From positions 62,001 through 126,000 of the forward strand of contig MLAV02000021.1 in assembly GCA_001870995.2 (NCBI GenBank): DNA of 64,000 nt. Reading direction: 5' to 3'. Of this stretch, positions 9,231-17,791 are shown one piece after another (the first letter of the stretch is position 1; every line of letters starts with the position of its first letter). The notes beneath the pieces are model-generated. The model saw only the letters and a program-made list of their open reading frames with translations, had not been told where the DNA came from and made no database searches. The stretch comes from Chitinophaga sp. CB10 (GTDB lineage: Bacteria > Bacteroidota > Bacteroidia > Chitinophagales > Chitinophagaceae). The translations under genes were made by a program, and so were the position numbers.

Positions 9231-10517
9231 CTATTTGATCGCCTGCATGGCCGATTTAGCGGCTGCGATGGTAGCGTCCAGGTCTTCGGTGGTCAGCGCA
9301 TTGCACATGAACCAGCTTTCGAAGGCGCTGGGCGGCAGGTACACACCGCGTTCCAGCATGGCGTGGAAGAATCGTTTAAAGAGTTCGTTGTTGGCAGCGG
9401 AAGCAGATGCGAAATCCACGATAGGATATTCGGCAAAGTGAGCGCTAAGCATGGAACCAATCTGATTGATATGGTGCACTACGCCGGCGCCGCCGAATGC
9501 TTCGCGTAAACCGTTTACCAGGTAAGCGGCTTTTTCCGCCAGTTGCTGGTAAATTACAGGATTGTCATTGAGTGTTTTAAGCAGGGTGTAACCGGCGATC
9601 ATTGCGATCGGGTTTCCGCTCAGGGTACCAGCCTGGTACACTTTACCGGCCGGAGCCAGATTTTCCATGATTTCCTTAGGTCCTGCTACGGCGCCTACCG
9701 GCATCCCGCCGCCGATAATTTTGCCAAAGGTAACAAGATCTGCGCGTATTCCCAGCAATTCCTGCGCGCCGCCGCGTGCGAGGCGGAAGCCCGTCATCAC
9801 TTCATCAAAGATCAGCAGCATGTTGTGCTGGTCGCACAGCTGGCGCAAACCTTCCAGGAAGCCCGGCTGTGGCAGGATGCAGCCCATGTTGCCGGCAACG
9901 GGTTCTACGATGATGGCGGCAATCTGATCCGGATTTTCAGCAATCAGCTGCTCTACCGCAGGGAGGTTGTTGTAAGGAGCGGTCAGGGTGTCCTGCGCCA
10001 CCGTGGCGGTTACGCCAGGGATGGACTGGATGCCCAGCGTTGCCACGCCGCTGCCTGCGCTGACCAGGAATGCATCCGCATGGCCATGGTAGCAGCCTTC
10101 AAACTTGATGAATTTATTTTTACCGGTATAGCCCCTGGCCAGGCGGATAGCCGTCATACAGGCTTCCGTGCCGGAGTTGACCATACGGACCATGTCGATA
10201 TTCGGCACCATACCGGTGATCAGCTCGGCAATGGTGATTTCCAGCGCTGTAGGCGCGCCGAAGGAAGTGGAGCGGGTCGCATAGTCCTGGATGGCTTTCA
10301 CCACCGGCTCATACGCATGCCCCAGGATCATCGGGCCCCAGGAGTTGATATAATCAATGTATTTATTACCGTCTACATCGTACATATAAGCGCCCTGCGC
10401 GCGCTCCATAAAGATAGGAGTGCCACCTACGCTCTTAAATGCCCGCACCGGAGAGTTGACCCCACCGGGGATCACTTGCTTCGCCTGCTCAAAAAGGTTT
10501 TCGCTTTTGCTATACAT
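9231..10517 (-). CDS. hemL: Glutamate-1-semialdehyde 2,1-aminomutase
   Basis: A 428-residue PLP enzyme that converts glutamate-1-semialdehyde to 5-aminolevulinate, the second step of the C5 heme route. The PLP lysine is Lys266 in VTFGKIIGGGMPVGA; Asp238 in LIFDEVMTGFR binds the pyridine nitrogen; the N-terminus IPGGVNSPVRAF is characteristic. The length is normal. It is the last gene of the hemACDEFBL operon, 74 bases after hemB, and is followed by an intrinsic terminator. Confidence 0.97.
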   Translation of the reverse strand: MYSKSENLFEQAKQVIPGGVNSPVRAFKSVGGTPIFMERAQGAYMYDVDGNKYIDYINSWGPMILGHAYEPVVKAIQDYATRSTSFGAPTALEITIAELITGMVPNIDMVRMVNSGTEACMTAIRLARGYTGKNKFIKFEGCYHGHADAFLVSAGSGVATLGIQSIPGVTATVAQDTLTAPYNNLPAVEQLIAENPDQIAAIIVEPVAGNMGCILPQPGFLEGLRQLCDQHNMLLIFDEVMTGFRLARGGAQELLGIRADLVTFGKIIGGGMPVGAVAGPKEIMENLAPAGKVYQAGTLSGNPIAMIAGYTLLKTLNDNPVIYQQLAEKAAYLVNGLREAFGGAGVVHHINQIGSMLSAHFAEYPIVDFASASAANNELFKRFFHAMLERGVYLPPSAFESWFMCNALTTEDLDATIAAAKSAMQAIK

Positions 10518-10591
10518 GCGGTGAATATTTTGATTTATAAGGATTGCATCTTAAACAGGGATGCAAGTTAATTAAAAATAATATGTCAGCC

Positions 10592-11563
10592 TTACTGTTG
10601 CAGCAGTTTAACGGCATCTTTCGCGAAGTAGGTCGCGATGAGGTCAGCGCCGGCGCGTTTGAGCCCGGTTAAGCTTTCCAGGATGGCTTTTTCTTCGTTT
10701 AGCCAGCCCATTTTAGCCGCTGCTTTGATCATGGAGTACTCGCCGCTCACATGGTAGGCACTAACCGGAACGGTCGTACGATCTTTCAGGATGCGGATGA
10801 TGTCCATGTAGGCCATGGCTGGTTTAACCATCACGATGTCGGCTCCTTCTTCAATATCCATCATCGTTTCGCGGATCGCTTCGCGGGAGTTGGCGTAATC
10901 CATCTGGTAGGTTTTCTTATCGCCGAAGCCGGGAGCGGAATCCAGCGCATCGCGGAACGGACCGTAGAAGCAGGAAGCGTATTTGGCGCTGTAGGCCATG
11001 ATGCCTACCTTGTCAAAGCCGTTGGCCTCGAGGATGTTGCGGATCGCGAGGATACGGCCATCCATCATATCGCTGGGCGCTACGATGTCGGCGCCGGCCT
11101 GCGCATGGCTGAGACTCATACGTGCCAGCACTTCCACGGTAGCATCATTCACAATTTCGGTTCCTTCTACAATGCCGTCATGGCCGTAGGAGGAGTAAGG
11201 ATCCAGGGCTACGTCCGTCATCACTACCATTTCAGGAATGGCGTTTTTGATGGCGCGGATAGCGCGTTGCATTAATCCGTTCGGATTAACGGCTTCTGTT
11301 CCTTTATTATCTTTTACACTGTCCGGTGCTTTTACAAACAGCAATACGCTTTTAATACCAAGGCTCCAGAGTTCTTTGGCCTCCTGTATGGTGAGGTCGA
11401 GGGAATAACGGAAATAACCTGGCATTGAACTGATCTCTTCCTTCACATTTTCTCCCTCGGTTACAAATAGCGGAGCGATGAAATCGCTCGGAGTAAGGAT
11501 TGTTTCCGCTACCATTGCGCGAATGGCGGGAGAAGTTCTCAATATTCTGTTTCTACGGATCAT
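10592..11563 (-). CDS. hemB: Porphobilinogen synthase (5-aminolevulinate dehydratase)
   Basis: A 323-residue enzyme that condenses two 5-aminolevulinates to porphobilinogen. The two Schiff-base lysines are visible: Lys194 in AYSAKYASCFYGPFRD and Lys247 in DIVMVKPAMAY. The metal-binding loop reads DVALDPYSSYGHDG (117-130), with Ala/Asp/Asp where zinc-type enzymes have three Cys; this is the magnesium-dependent type. It sits 27 bases after hemF; a TAACTTTG box at 11586-11593 could be a weak internal promoter. Confidence 0.97.
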   Translation of the reverse strand: MIRRNRILRTSPAIRAMVAETILTPSDFIAPLFVTEGENVKEEISSMPGYFRYSLDLTIQEAKELWSLGIKSVLLFVKAPDSVKDNKGTEAVNPNGLMQRAIRAIKNAIPEMVVMTDVALDPYSSYGHDGIVEGTEIVNDATVEVLARMSLSHAQAGADIVAPSDMMDGRILAIRNILEANGFDKVGIMAYSAKYASCFYGPFRDALDSAPGFGDKKTYQMDYANSREAIRETMMDIEEGADIVMVKPAMAYMDIIRILKDRTTVPVSAYHVSGEYSMIKAAAKMGWLNEEKAILESLTGLKRAGADLIATYFAKDAVKLLQQ

Positions 11564-11590
11564 CTTATAATATTTTAGAATTGTCCAAAG

Positions 11591-12502
11591 TTATTTTGCC
11601 CACTCTCTTGGCTTGAGGTATTCTACCAGCTGGGCTTCCGGGCTGCCCGGCTCCGGGTGGAAGTCGTATTCCCAGCGGGCTACCGGCGGCAGGCTCATCA
11701 GGATCGACTCGGAGCGTCCATTGGTTTTCAGGCCAAAGAGGGTGCCCCTGTCGTGTATGAGGTTGAACTCCACATAACGGCCGCGCCTATACGCCTGCCA
11801 GCTGCGGTGCGCTTCTGTATAAGGCAGGTGCATGGTTTTTTCTACTATAGGCAGGTAGGCTTTCAGGAAGGCTTCGCCGTTGGCTTTGGAGAAGGCGAAC
11901 AGCGTTGCTGCCGGCTTTTCCGCGCTGGGGCGGAGGTAATCGTAGAAGATGCCGCCAATGCCGCGAGCTTCGTTATTGCGGTGTTTATTGACGAAATATT
12001 CGTCGCAATGCTTTTTATATTTCGGGTAAAGATCGGCGCCAAACGGGTCGCAGGCATTTTTGAATGTCTGGTGGAAGTGGATACCGTCTTTTTCATCGAG
12101 GTAATAAGGCGTGAGGTCCGCCCCGCCGCCAAACCAGCTGTCTTTCAGGTGGCCGTCCTTATCATAGAGTTCGAAATACCTGAAGTTGGCGTGTACGGTA
12201 GGTACAAACGGGTTGCGGGGGTGTATCACGAGGGAGATACCGCAGGCCATGAAGTTGCTGTTGGTAACGCCGAACTGCTGGGCCATTGCTTCCGGTAATT
12301 CGCCATGTACGATGGAGGTGCTGACACCGCCTTTTTCAAACACGTTACCCTCGGCAATCACGCGGGATTTGCCGCCACCGCCGCCCGGGCGCTCCCAGAG
12401 GTCTTCGCGGAATTTCGCTTTCCCGTCGATGTTTTCGAAGGCCTGGCAGATGTCGTCCTGCAGCTGGTGTATGAAGGTGATGAAATCGTTTTTGATACTC
12501 AT
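11591..12502 (-). CDS. hemF: Oxygen-dependent coproporphyrinogen III oxidase
   Basis: A 303-residue enzyme that oxidatively decarboxylates coproporphyrinogen III to protoporphyrinogen IX using O2. Signature segments are VHANFRYFEL, WFGGGADLTPYYLDE and the C-terminal PPVARWEYDF. The O2-dependent form indicates heme synthesis under aerobic conditions; no radical-SAM HemN is in the window. The start lies six bases after the hemE stop, so translation is probably coupled. Confidence 0.97.
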   Translation of the reverse strand: MSIKNDFITFIHQLQDDICQAFENIDGKAKFREDLWERPGGGGGKSRVIAEGNVFEKGGVSTSIVHGELPEAMAQQFGVTNSNFMACGISLVIHPRNPFVPTVHANFRYFELYDKDGHLKDSWFGGGADLTPYYLDEKDGIHFHQTFKNACDPFGADLYPKYKKHCDEYFVNKHRNNEARGIGGIFYDYLRPSAEKPAATLFAFSKANGEAFLKAYLPIVEKTMHLPYTEAHRSWQAYRRGRYVEFNLIHDRGTLFGLKTNGRSESILMSLPPVARWEYDFHPEPGSPEAQLVEYLKPREWAK

Positions 12503-12508
12503 GATGAA

Positions 12509-13537
12509 TTAACCGTGTGCTTTTACAGTTTCAACGAATGCTTTTGCGTGATCTACCGGTACGTTCGGGAGGATGCCATGGCCGAGGTTAGCGATATAAC
12601 GTTGTCTGCCAAAGCCTTTGAGCATTTCCTTCACGGCTTTTTCGATTTCCGGGATCGGGGCGAGCAGTTTAGCCGGGTCAAAGTTGCCCTGGAGCGTTAC
12701 GTTGTCGCCTGCAAACTGGCGTGCCAGCTGCGGTTTGATAGCCCAGTCGATACCGAGGCCGTGGGCGCCGGTAGCAGCCATCTCTTCCAGGGCAAACCAG
12801 GCGCCTTTGGCGAATACGATGGTAGGGCAAACGTCTTTCATGGCGGCTACGATCTGGCGGATGTAGGCCAGGGAGAAGGTTTCGAAATCAGCAGGGCTGA
12901 GCAGGCCGCCCCATGAATCGAATACCTGTACCAGATCCGCGCCGGCGGCTACCTGTGCTTTGAGGTAGGCGATAGTGGTATCGGTAATCATTTGCAGCAG
13001 CTGGTGGGCTACGGCAGGTTGCTGGTAGCAGAAGGCTTTGGCTTCATCGAAAGTTTTGGAGCCTTTGCCCTGTACCATATAGCAGAGGAGCGTCCATGGC
13101 GCGCCGGCGAAGCCGATGAGCGGAACGCGTCCTGCGAGTGTTTGTTTGGTGAGTTTGAGCGCGTCGAAAACGTAGTGGAGTCTTTCATGCACGTCCGGCA
13201 CTACGAGGCGGGAGAGGTCCGCGGCGGATTTCACCGGCTGTGGTAACAGCGGGCCTACTTTTTCTACCAGTTGTACTTCCATGCCCATGGCCTGTGGCAC
13301 CACGAGGATATCGGAGAAGATGATTGCTGCGTCCACGCCTACCTGGTCAACAGGCATTACAGTGATTTCGGTGGCCAGCTCCGGGTTTTCGCAGCGTTCA
13401 AAAAAGGAATATTTATCACGCAGCTTGATGTAATCAGGCAGGTAGCGGCCGGCCTGACGCATCATCCATACCGGGGTACGGGAAACGGTTTCACCTTTGA
13501 GGGCTTTCAGCAGTAAGTCATTCTTCAATGCGCTCAT
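12509..13537 (-). CDS. hemE: Uroporphyrinogen decarboxylase
   Basis: A 342-residue enzyme removing four acetate carboxyls from uroporphyrinogen III. The N-terminal signature RTPVWMMRQAGRYLPDY and IGFAGAPWTLL are diagnostic. ATG at 13537 is chosen: it begins MSALKNDLLLKAL, as family members do, and lies one base after the hemD stop. An open frame extends to 13597 but runs into hemD without homology. Confidence 0.97.
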   Translation of the reverse strand: MSALKNDLLLKALKGETVSRTPVWMMRQAGRYLPDYIKLRDKYSFFERCENPELATEITVMPVDQVGVDAAIIFSDILVVPQAMGMEVQLVEKVGPLLPQPVKSAADLSRLVVPDVHERLHYVFDALKLTKQTLAGRVPLIGFAGAPWTLLCYMVQGKGSKTFDEAKAFCYQQPAVAHQLLQMITDTTIAYLKAQVAAGADLVQVFDSWGGLLSPADFETFSLAYIRQIVAAMKDVCPTIVFAKGAWFALEEMAATGAHGLGIDWAIKPQLARQFAGDNVTLQGNFDPAKLLAPIPEIEKAVKEMLKGFGRQRYIANLGHGILPNVPVDHAKAFVETVKAHG

Positions 13538-13538
13538 T

Positions 13539-14243
13539 CTAAGAGTTATTGTTGTTAAAGTATGATATAGATGTTTGCACCATACTGTTGGCGTCAACGT
13601 CGGTGCTAATAATGATTTTGTTGTTGGTAGCTTCTTTCAGGGCAGCGGCGGTAGTGGCGCCGATGGCAAAGCATACGGTGTCCGCGGGAATGCTGTTGGC
13701 TGAAAAGTAGCTGCTTACAGCGCTGGGGCTGAAGAAAAAGATGCCGTTGTAGTGGCCGGTCACTTTTTCGGGCATGGGATCATTGCGGTAGATCACGAAT
13801 TCATTCACACGGATGCCGGCGCTGGTCAGGGTGTCCGGCAGTTCTTTGCGGTGGATGTTGCCGCAGAAGAAATTGACCGCTTTGATATCCCCACGCCGGA
13901 TGATGGCTTGCGCCAGTTCGATACCGTAAGGAGCGGCGGCGATGACGGGCGATTGTGGAAATGCCTGTTCTGCGGCGGTCCGGGTGTTGCCGGAGATGCA
14001 GCAGATGTTGTTGCGGACTTCCGGCGTACCGATCATTTCCCGGAGGATGTTGACTGCGTGCGCGCTGGTAAACACCATGGGGGTGTTTGGCTGGAACGCG
14101 TGCTGTTGTAATTCCGGGATATTGATGGGCGAGATCCGTATGAATTCCTTTACCTGTATATCAATACCATGGCCGGCCGCATCCGCTATGAGCGAAGCAG
14201 GGATTGGTCTGGTGCATAATATGCGGTAATGGTCATTTGGCAT
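13539..14243 (-). CDS. hemD: Uroporphyrinogen-III synthase
   Basis: A 234-residue protein in the expected place between hemC and hemE. It closes and inverts ring D of hydroxymethylbilane. HemD sequences are poorly conserved; the two-lobed pattern (VFTSAHAVNIL near residue 59 and IFFFSPSAVSSYF near 150, then CFAIGATTAAAL) fits the family. Its start overlaps the hemC end by 11 bases. Confidence 0.88.
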   Translation of the reverse strand: MPNDHYRILCTRPIPASLIADAAGHGIDIQVKEFIRISPINIPELQQHAFQPNTPMVFTSAHAVNILREMIGTPEVRNNICCISGNTRTAAEQAFPQSPVIAAAPYGIELAQAIIRRGDIKAVNFFCGNIHRKELPDTLTSAGIRVNEFVIYRNDPMPEKVTGHYNGIFFFSPSAVSSYFSANSIPADTVCFAIGATTAAALKEATNNKIIISTDVDANSMVQTSISYFNNNNS

Positions 14244-15153
14244 TTCTTATCTGTGCTACTATTTCGGCGCCTCCTTTGGCCAGGATTTCTTCTGCTGCGT
14301 CTTTGCCGAGGCCGGCGGCATTACCTGCGGCGGACTGGCGGGAGGCGCTGTAGAAGCTGGTTCCATCAAGGTTACAAATTTCGCCTTCGAAGAAAACGGT
14401 ATCGTTTTGTATATAAGCGTAGGCGCTGATAGGGGTGGTACAACCGCCCATGAGCGTACGTAAAAATTCTCTTTCTATTTGTGTGGAGAGAGCGGTGGGC
14501 GCGTGATTGAAAGGAGCGCATGCCTGCAGGCAGTACGCGTCATCCTCACGGCAAACGGCTACCACGGCGCCTTGTGCGGGCGCGGGCAGCATCCAGTCCA
14601 GCTCTATGGAAGTAGCTGGGCGTACGTTGATGCGTTCCAGTCCGGCGGCGGCGAAGATAGCGCCATCCCAGTTTTCAGCGGCCAGTTTTTGCAGGCGTGT
14701 GTTCACGTTTCCGCGTAGGTTGTGCAGCTGATGTTTAGGGAATTTACGGAGCCATTGCGCTTTGCGGCGCACGCTGCTGGTAGCGATGTTGGCGATATAA
14801 TCCGGCTGATCCAGAAAATCAGTATTGGTTTTATACACCAGCAGGTCCTTTACAGGTCCTCTTTCGAGGATGGCGGCGGTAACGATGGATTGCGGGAGTT
14901 GTGTAGGTACGTCTTTGAAGGAGTGTACGGCTACGTCTATACGTCCGTTGAGGAGCGCAATGTCGAGGCTCTTGGTGAAGATGCCCTGTACGCCTATTTC
15001 GTACAGGGGTGTAACCAGGTCAATATCGCCTTCACTCTTAATGGGCACCAGCTCTGTTCTGTATCCCTGTGCGGTCAGCAGATCATTTACCTGGCGCGCC
15101 TGCCATAGTGCCAGCTGGCTTTCTCTTGTGCCTATCCTGATAACTTTATCCAT
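14233..15153 (-). CDS. hemC: Hydroxymethylbilane synthase (porphobilinogen deaminase)
   Basis: A 306-residue enzyme polymerising four porphobilinogens. Cys238 in LMGGCTTPI carries the dipyrromethane cofactor; Asp81 in HSFKDVPT is catalytic; the start MDKVIRIGTRESQLALWQ is typical. ATG at 15153 is preferred over the longer frame to 15192 and lies four bases after the hemA stop. Confidence 0.97.
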   Translation of the reverse strand: MDKVIRIGTRESQLALWQARQVNDLLTAQGYRTELVPIKSEGDIDLVTPLYEIGVQGIFTKSLDIALLNGRIDVAVHSFKDVPTQLPQSIVTAAILERGPVKDLLVYKTNTDFLDQPDYIANIATSSVRRKAQWLRKFPKHQLHNLRGNVNTRLQKLAAENWDGAIFAAAGLERINVRPATSIELDWMLPAPAQGAVVAVCREDDAYCLQACAPFNHAPTALSTQIEREFLRTLMGGCTTPISAYAYIQNDTVFFEGEICNLDGTSFYSASRQSAAGNAAGLGKDAAEEILAKGGAEIVAQIRNAK

Positions 15154-15157
15154 TGTG

Positions 15158-16411
15158 TTATTCCTGGTTAACTCCTGTCTCGAAAATATCATTGATCATG
15201 GAGATGTAAAGGTCGCTCTTGTCTGTTTCCTTGCGTACTTTACCTGCCATGAGATTAATCATTTTTTGAATGATGCGGCCGGATACCTGTTCCATATCTT
15301 CCAGGTTGTAGGCGGCGCCGTTCTTTTGCTGCTGGATTTCCCGCATGTGTATTTCATGCAGTTTTTCCTTTACGGCTTTGAGTACAACGGCATGTTTGCG
15401 CATCTTGTACCAGTAGAGGAATTCCTCCATGTGCTCATTAATAATGGCAATGGCTTTAGGTACTTCGTTCATCCTGTTTTGCAGGGTTTCGTCCTGTACC
15501 TTGGAAAGTTCATCCACGTTGACGAGGGTGATATGTTCCAGTTCTGCAACCGCAGGATCTACGTTAAACGGTATAGAGAGGTCTATTACCAGTTTGGGCG
15601 TAGTGTTTTGCAGATGCTCTGCCAGCAGGGTTGGATGCGGGGCATTGGATGCCACGAGGATCACATCTGCTTCCCGGATTACCGGCAGCATATTTTCGTA
15701 CGGCGCGGCTTTGAGGCCGTGCTGGGTGGCAAATTCCTCTGCTACCAGCAACGTACGGTTGATGAGCGTTACTTCTTTCACGCCCAGGTATTCGATCATG
15801 TTTTTGGTGGTGTTACGGCCGATTTTGCCGACACCCAGCAACACGATCTTCTTATCCTTGATATCAGGCACCATGCGTTCGAGCATGCGTACGGTGGCAA
15901 AGGCCACGGATACGGTGCCGGCGCTGAGTCCTGTTTCTGTTTTAATGAGTTTGGAAACCTGCAGTACACTGTTCACCAATCGCTCGAGAAAACTTCCCAG
16001 TGCTTTTTCATTTTTCGCAAACCTGGCTGCATTCCTGATCTGGCCTATGATTTCATAGTCGCCGAGGATCTGGCTGTCGAGCCCTGTTCCTACCTGGTAC
16101 AGGTGTTTGATCGCTTCTTCGCCGGACTTGGTATAAGCCAGTTCCAGCAGCTGATCCCTGTCGCCATTGGTTTGTGAACACAGCAAGTCAATGAATTGCC
16201 CCGGGCTTGCGGCAAAACCGTATATTTCCGTTCTATTACAAGTGGAGAGTACAAAGAGATCGTCTAATTGCACAGTCCTGGCATGCTCCAGGAGTTGTTG
16301 GTACTGGGCCGGATTGATGGCGTATAATCCCCTGATAGCAGCGTCTGTTTTCTTATAGTTGATTCCAACGATATGAAAATTTGCTATTTCTTTTGAATGA
16401 CTGACCTGCAT
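15158..16411 (-). CDS. hemA: Glutamyl-tRNA reductase
   Basis: A 417-residue NADPH enzyme that reduces glutamyl-tRNA(Glu) to glutamate-1-semialdehyde and commits carbon to tetrapyrroles. The nucleophile is Cys58 in LSTCNRTEIYG; the NADPH fold shows LLGVGKIGRNT; a C-terminal helical dimerisation region follows. ATG at 16411 (MQVSHSKEIANFHIVGINYK) is chosen over the extension to 16462. It is the first gene of the minus-strand hem operon, with a TATTTTTG box about 24 bases upstream. Confidence 0.97.
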   Translation of the reverse strand: MQVSHSKEIANFHIVGINYKKTDAAIRGLYAINPAQYQQLLEHARTVQLDDLFVLSTCNRTEIYGFAASPGQFIDLLCSQTNGDRDQLLELAYTKSGEEAIKHLYQVGTGLDSQILGDYEIIGQIRNAARFAKNEKALGSFLERLVNSVLQVSKLIKTETGLSAGTVSVAFATVRMLERMVPDIKDKKIVLLGVGKIGRNTTKNMIEYLGVKEVTLINRTLLVAEEFATQHGLKAAPYENMLPVIREADVILVASNAPHPTLLAEHLQNTTPKLVIDLSIPFNVDPAVAELEHITLVNVDELSKVQDETLQNRMNEVPKAIAIINEHMEEFLYWYKMRKHAVVLKAVKEKLHEIHMREIQQQKNGAAYNLEDMEQVSGRIIQKMINLMAGKVRKETDKSDLYISMINDIFETGVNQE

Positions 16412-16434
16412 GTTCGTGTATAAGCTTCCGGCTG

Positions 16435-16462
16435 CAAAAATACTGGCATACGCTGCAAACAA
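16435..16462 (-). promoter_or_regulatory. Probable hemA promoter
   Basis: On the minus strand TTG (16462-16460), 17 bases, then TATTTTTG (16442-16435). The spacing is slightly short of the usual 19, so confidence is moderate. Confidence 0.45.
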
Positions 16463-16690
16463 CTGGTTTAGGCTGTCATTAGTGTGTCATTTCTACTACT
16501 GGTAATCAATACGATGAAAAAATGATTTTTATCAGGTTTTGTGTTGAAGCGTTGCAAGCAGGTGTTCAGCTACAGCGAGTTTTCGAAATAATTATTTTCC
16601 CGTGATACAATCATTACAAACGGATGACATTAGCGGCAGCTATCAGTTTCCTCTATACAAAGGTCGGCACTTTCTATCATAGTGGCTGGA

Positions 16691-16719
16691 TTGTTTATGC
16701 AAGAAACAAGCTAAATTTG
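16691..16719 (+). promoter_or_regulatory. Probable hemH promoter
   Basis: TTG (16691-16693), 18 bases, TAAATTTG (16712-16719), then the hemH ATG 20 bases further on. It fits the Bacteroidota -33/-7 pattern. Confidence 0.55.
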
Positions 16720-16739
16720 CGGCAATCTTAAAGAATAGC

Positions 16740-17774
16740 ATGGTCAATAAATCTGAAGTAGGAATAGTTTTGATGAATCTGGGTTCTCCTGATTCAACGG
16801 CAGTACCTGATGTGAAGAGGTATTTGATGGAGTTCCTGATGGACAAGCGGGTCATTGATTACCCCTGGCTGTTCCGCAAATTGCTGGTGGGCGGCGTGAT
16901 TGTACCGAAGCGCGCTCCGAAGTCGGCCGAGGCTTATCAATCCATCTGGTGGGAAGAGGGTTCGCCATTGATCGTGCTTACCAAACAATTACAAAAGGCG
17001 GTGCAGAACGATATGCAGATCCCCGTGGAGATCATGATGCGCTACGGCAATCCTACACCGGAAGCGGCGTATGACAAGCTGCTGGCGGATAATCCCGGCC
17101 TCAGGGAGGTGATCCTGCTGCCTTTGTATCCGCATTACGCCATGTCGTCCTACGAAACGGCGGCCGAATATGCCAAGGATATCTATCGCAAAAAGAAATA
17201 CAAATTCAAGCTTAGTGTTATTCCTCCTTTCTACGATGAACCGGATTACATCCAAGCGGTAGCGGAGAGTATGCGCCCTTACCTGCAGGAGGACTTTGAC
17301 TATGTCCTGTTCAGCTATCACGGCGTGCCGGTAAGGCATATCAAAAAGGGGGACATCACGGGCAAGCATTGCCTGCAGGTGGCGGATTGCTGCCACGTGA
17401 AATCGCCGGCCCACGAGTTTTGCTACAGGCACCAGGTAACCATTACTTCCGAGCTGGTGGCGGAAAAACTGGGATTGCCGAAGGAGAAGTGGGGAATGTC
17501 GTTCCAGTCGCGCCTGGGCCGGGAGGAGTGGCTGCAGCCTTACACTGCCGCACGCTTCGAGGAGCTGCCTAAAGAGGGCAGGAAGAAATTACTCGTGGTA
17601 TGCCCCGCCTTTGTATCCGACTGCCTGGAAACGCTGGAGGAGATTGCCGTGGAAGGTAAGCATTCCTTCATGAGCAATGGCGGCGATAGTTTCAAAATGA
17701 TTCCATGCCTGAATGTGCATCCGCTGTGGGTAAATGCGATCGTGAAGTATTGTACCCAGCTGATTGAAAAATAG
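16740..17774 (+). CDS. hemH: Ferrochelatase (protoporphyrin ferrochelatase)
   Basis: A 344-residue enzyme inserting Fe2+ into the porphyrin at the end of heme synthesis. Active-site His194 is in FSYHGVPVRH; SFQSRLGREEWLQP and LETLEEIAVEG are typical active-site and metal-path segments. Several Cys cluster at about 210-230 (CLQVADCCH, then HEFC). The following oxidase gene starts 17 bases after the stop, so the two form one unit divergent from the other hem genes. Confidence 0.96.
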   Translation: MVNKSEVGIVLMNLGSPDSTAVPDVKRYLMEFLMDKRVIDYPWLFRKLLVGGVIVPKRAPKSAEAYQSIWWEEGSPLIVLTKQLQKAVQNDMQIPVEIMMRYGNPTPEAAYDKLLADNPGLREVILLPLYPHYAMSSYETAAEYAKDIYRKKKYKFKLSVIPPFYDEPDYIQAVAESMRPYLQEDFDYVLFSYHGVPVRHIKKGDITGKHCLQVADCCHVKSPAHEFCYRHQVTITSELVAEKLGLPKEKWGMSFQSRLGREEWLQPYTAARFEELPKEGRKKLLVVCPAFVSDCLETLEEIAVEGKHSFMSNGGDSFKMIPCLNVHPLWVNAIVKYCTQLIEK

Positions 17775-17791
17775 ATAAATTCCGAATCCTC

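Larger units (their letters stand above)
16412..16739 (+). other. Divergent intergenic region between hemA and hemH
   Basis: This 328-base gene-free stretch separates the two arms of the heme cluster. It holds a likely hemA promoter at its left end and a likely hemH promoter at its right end. The middle is AT-rich; I see no open frame of note, no riboswitch-like fold and no clear operator palindrome. Confidence 0.6.
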
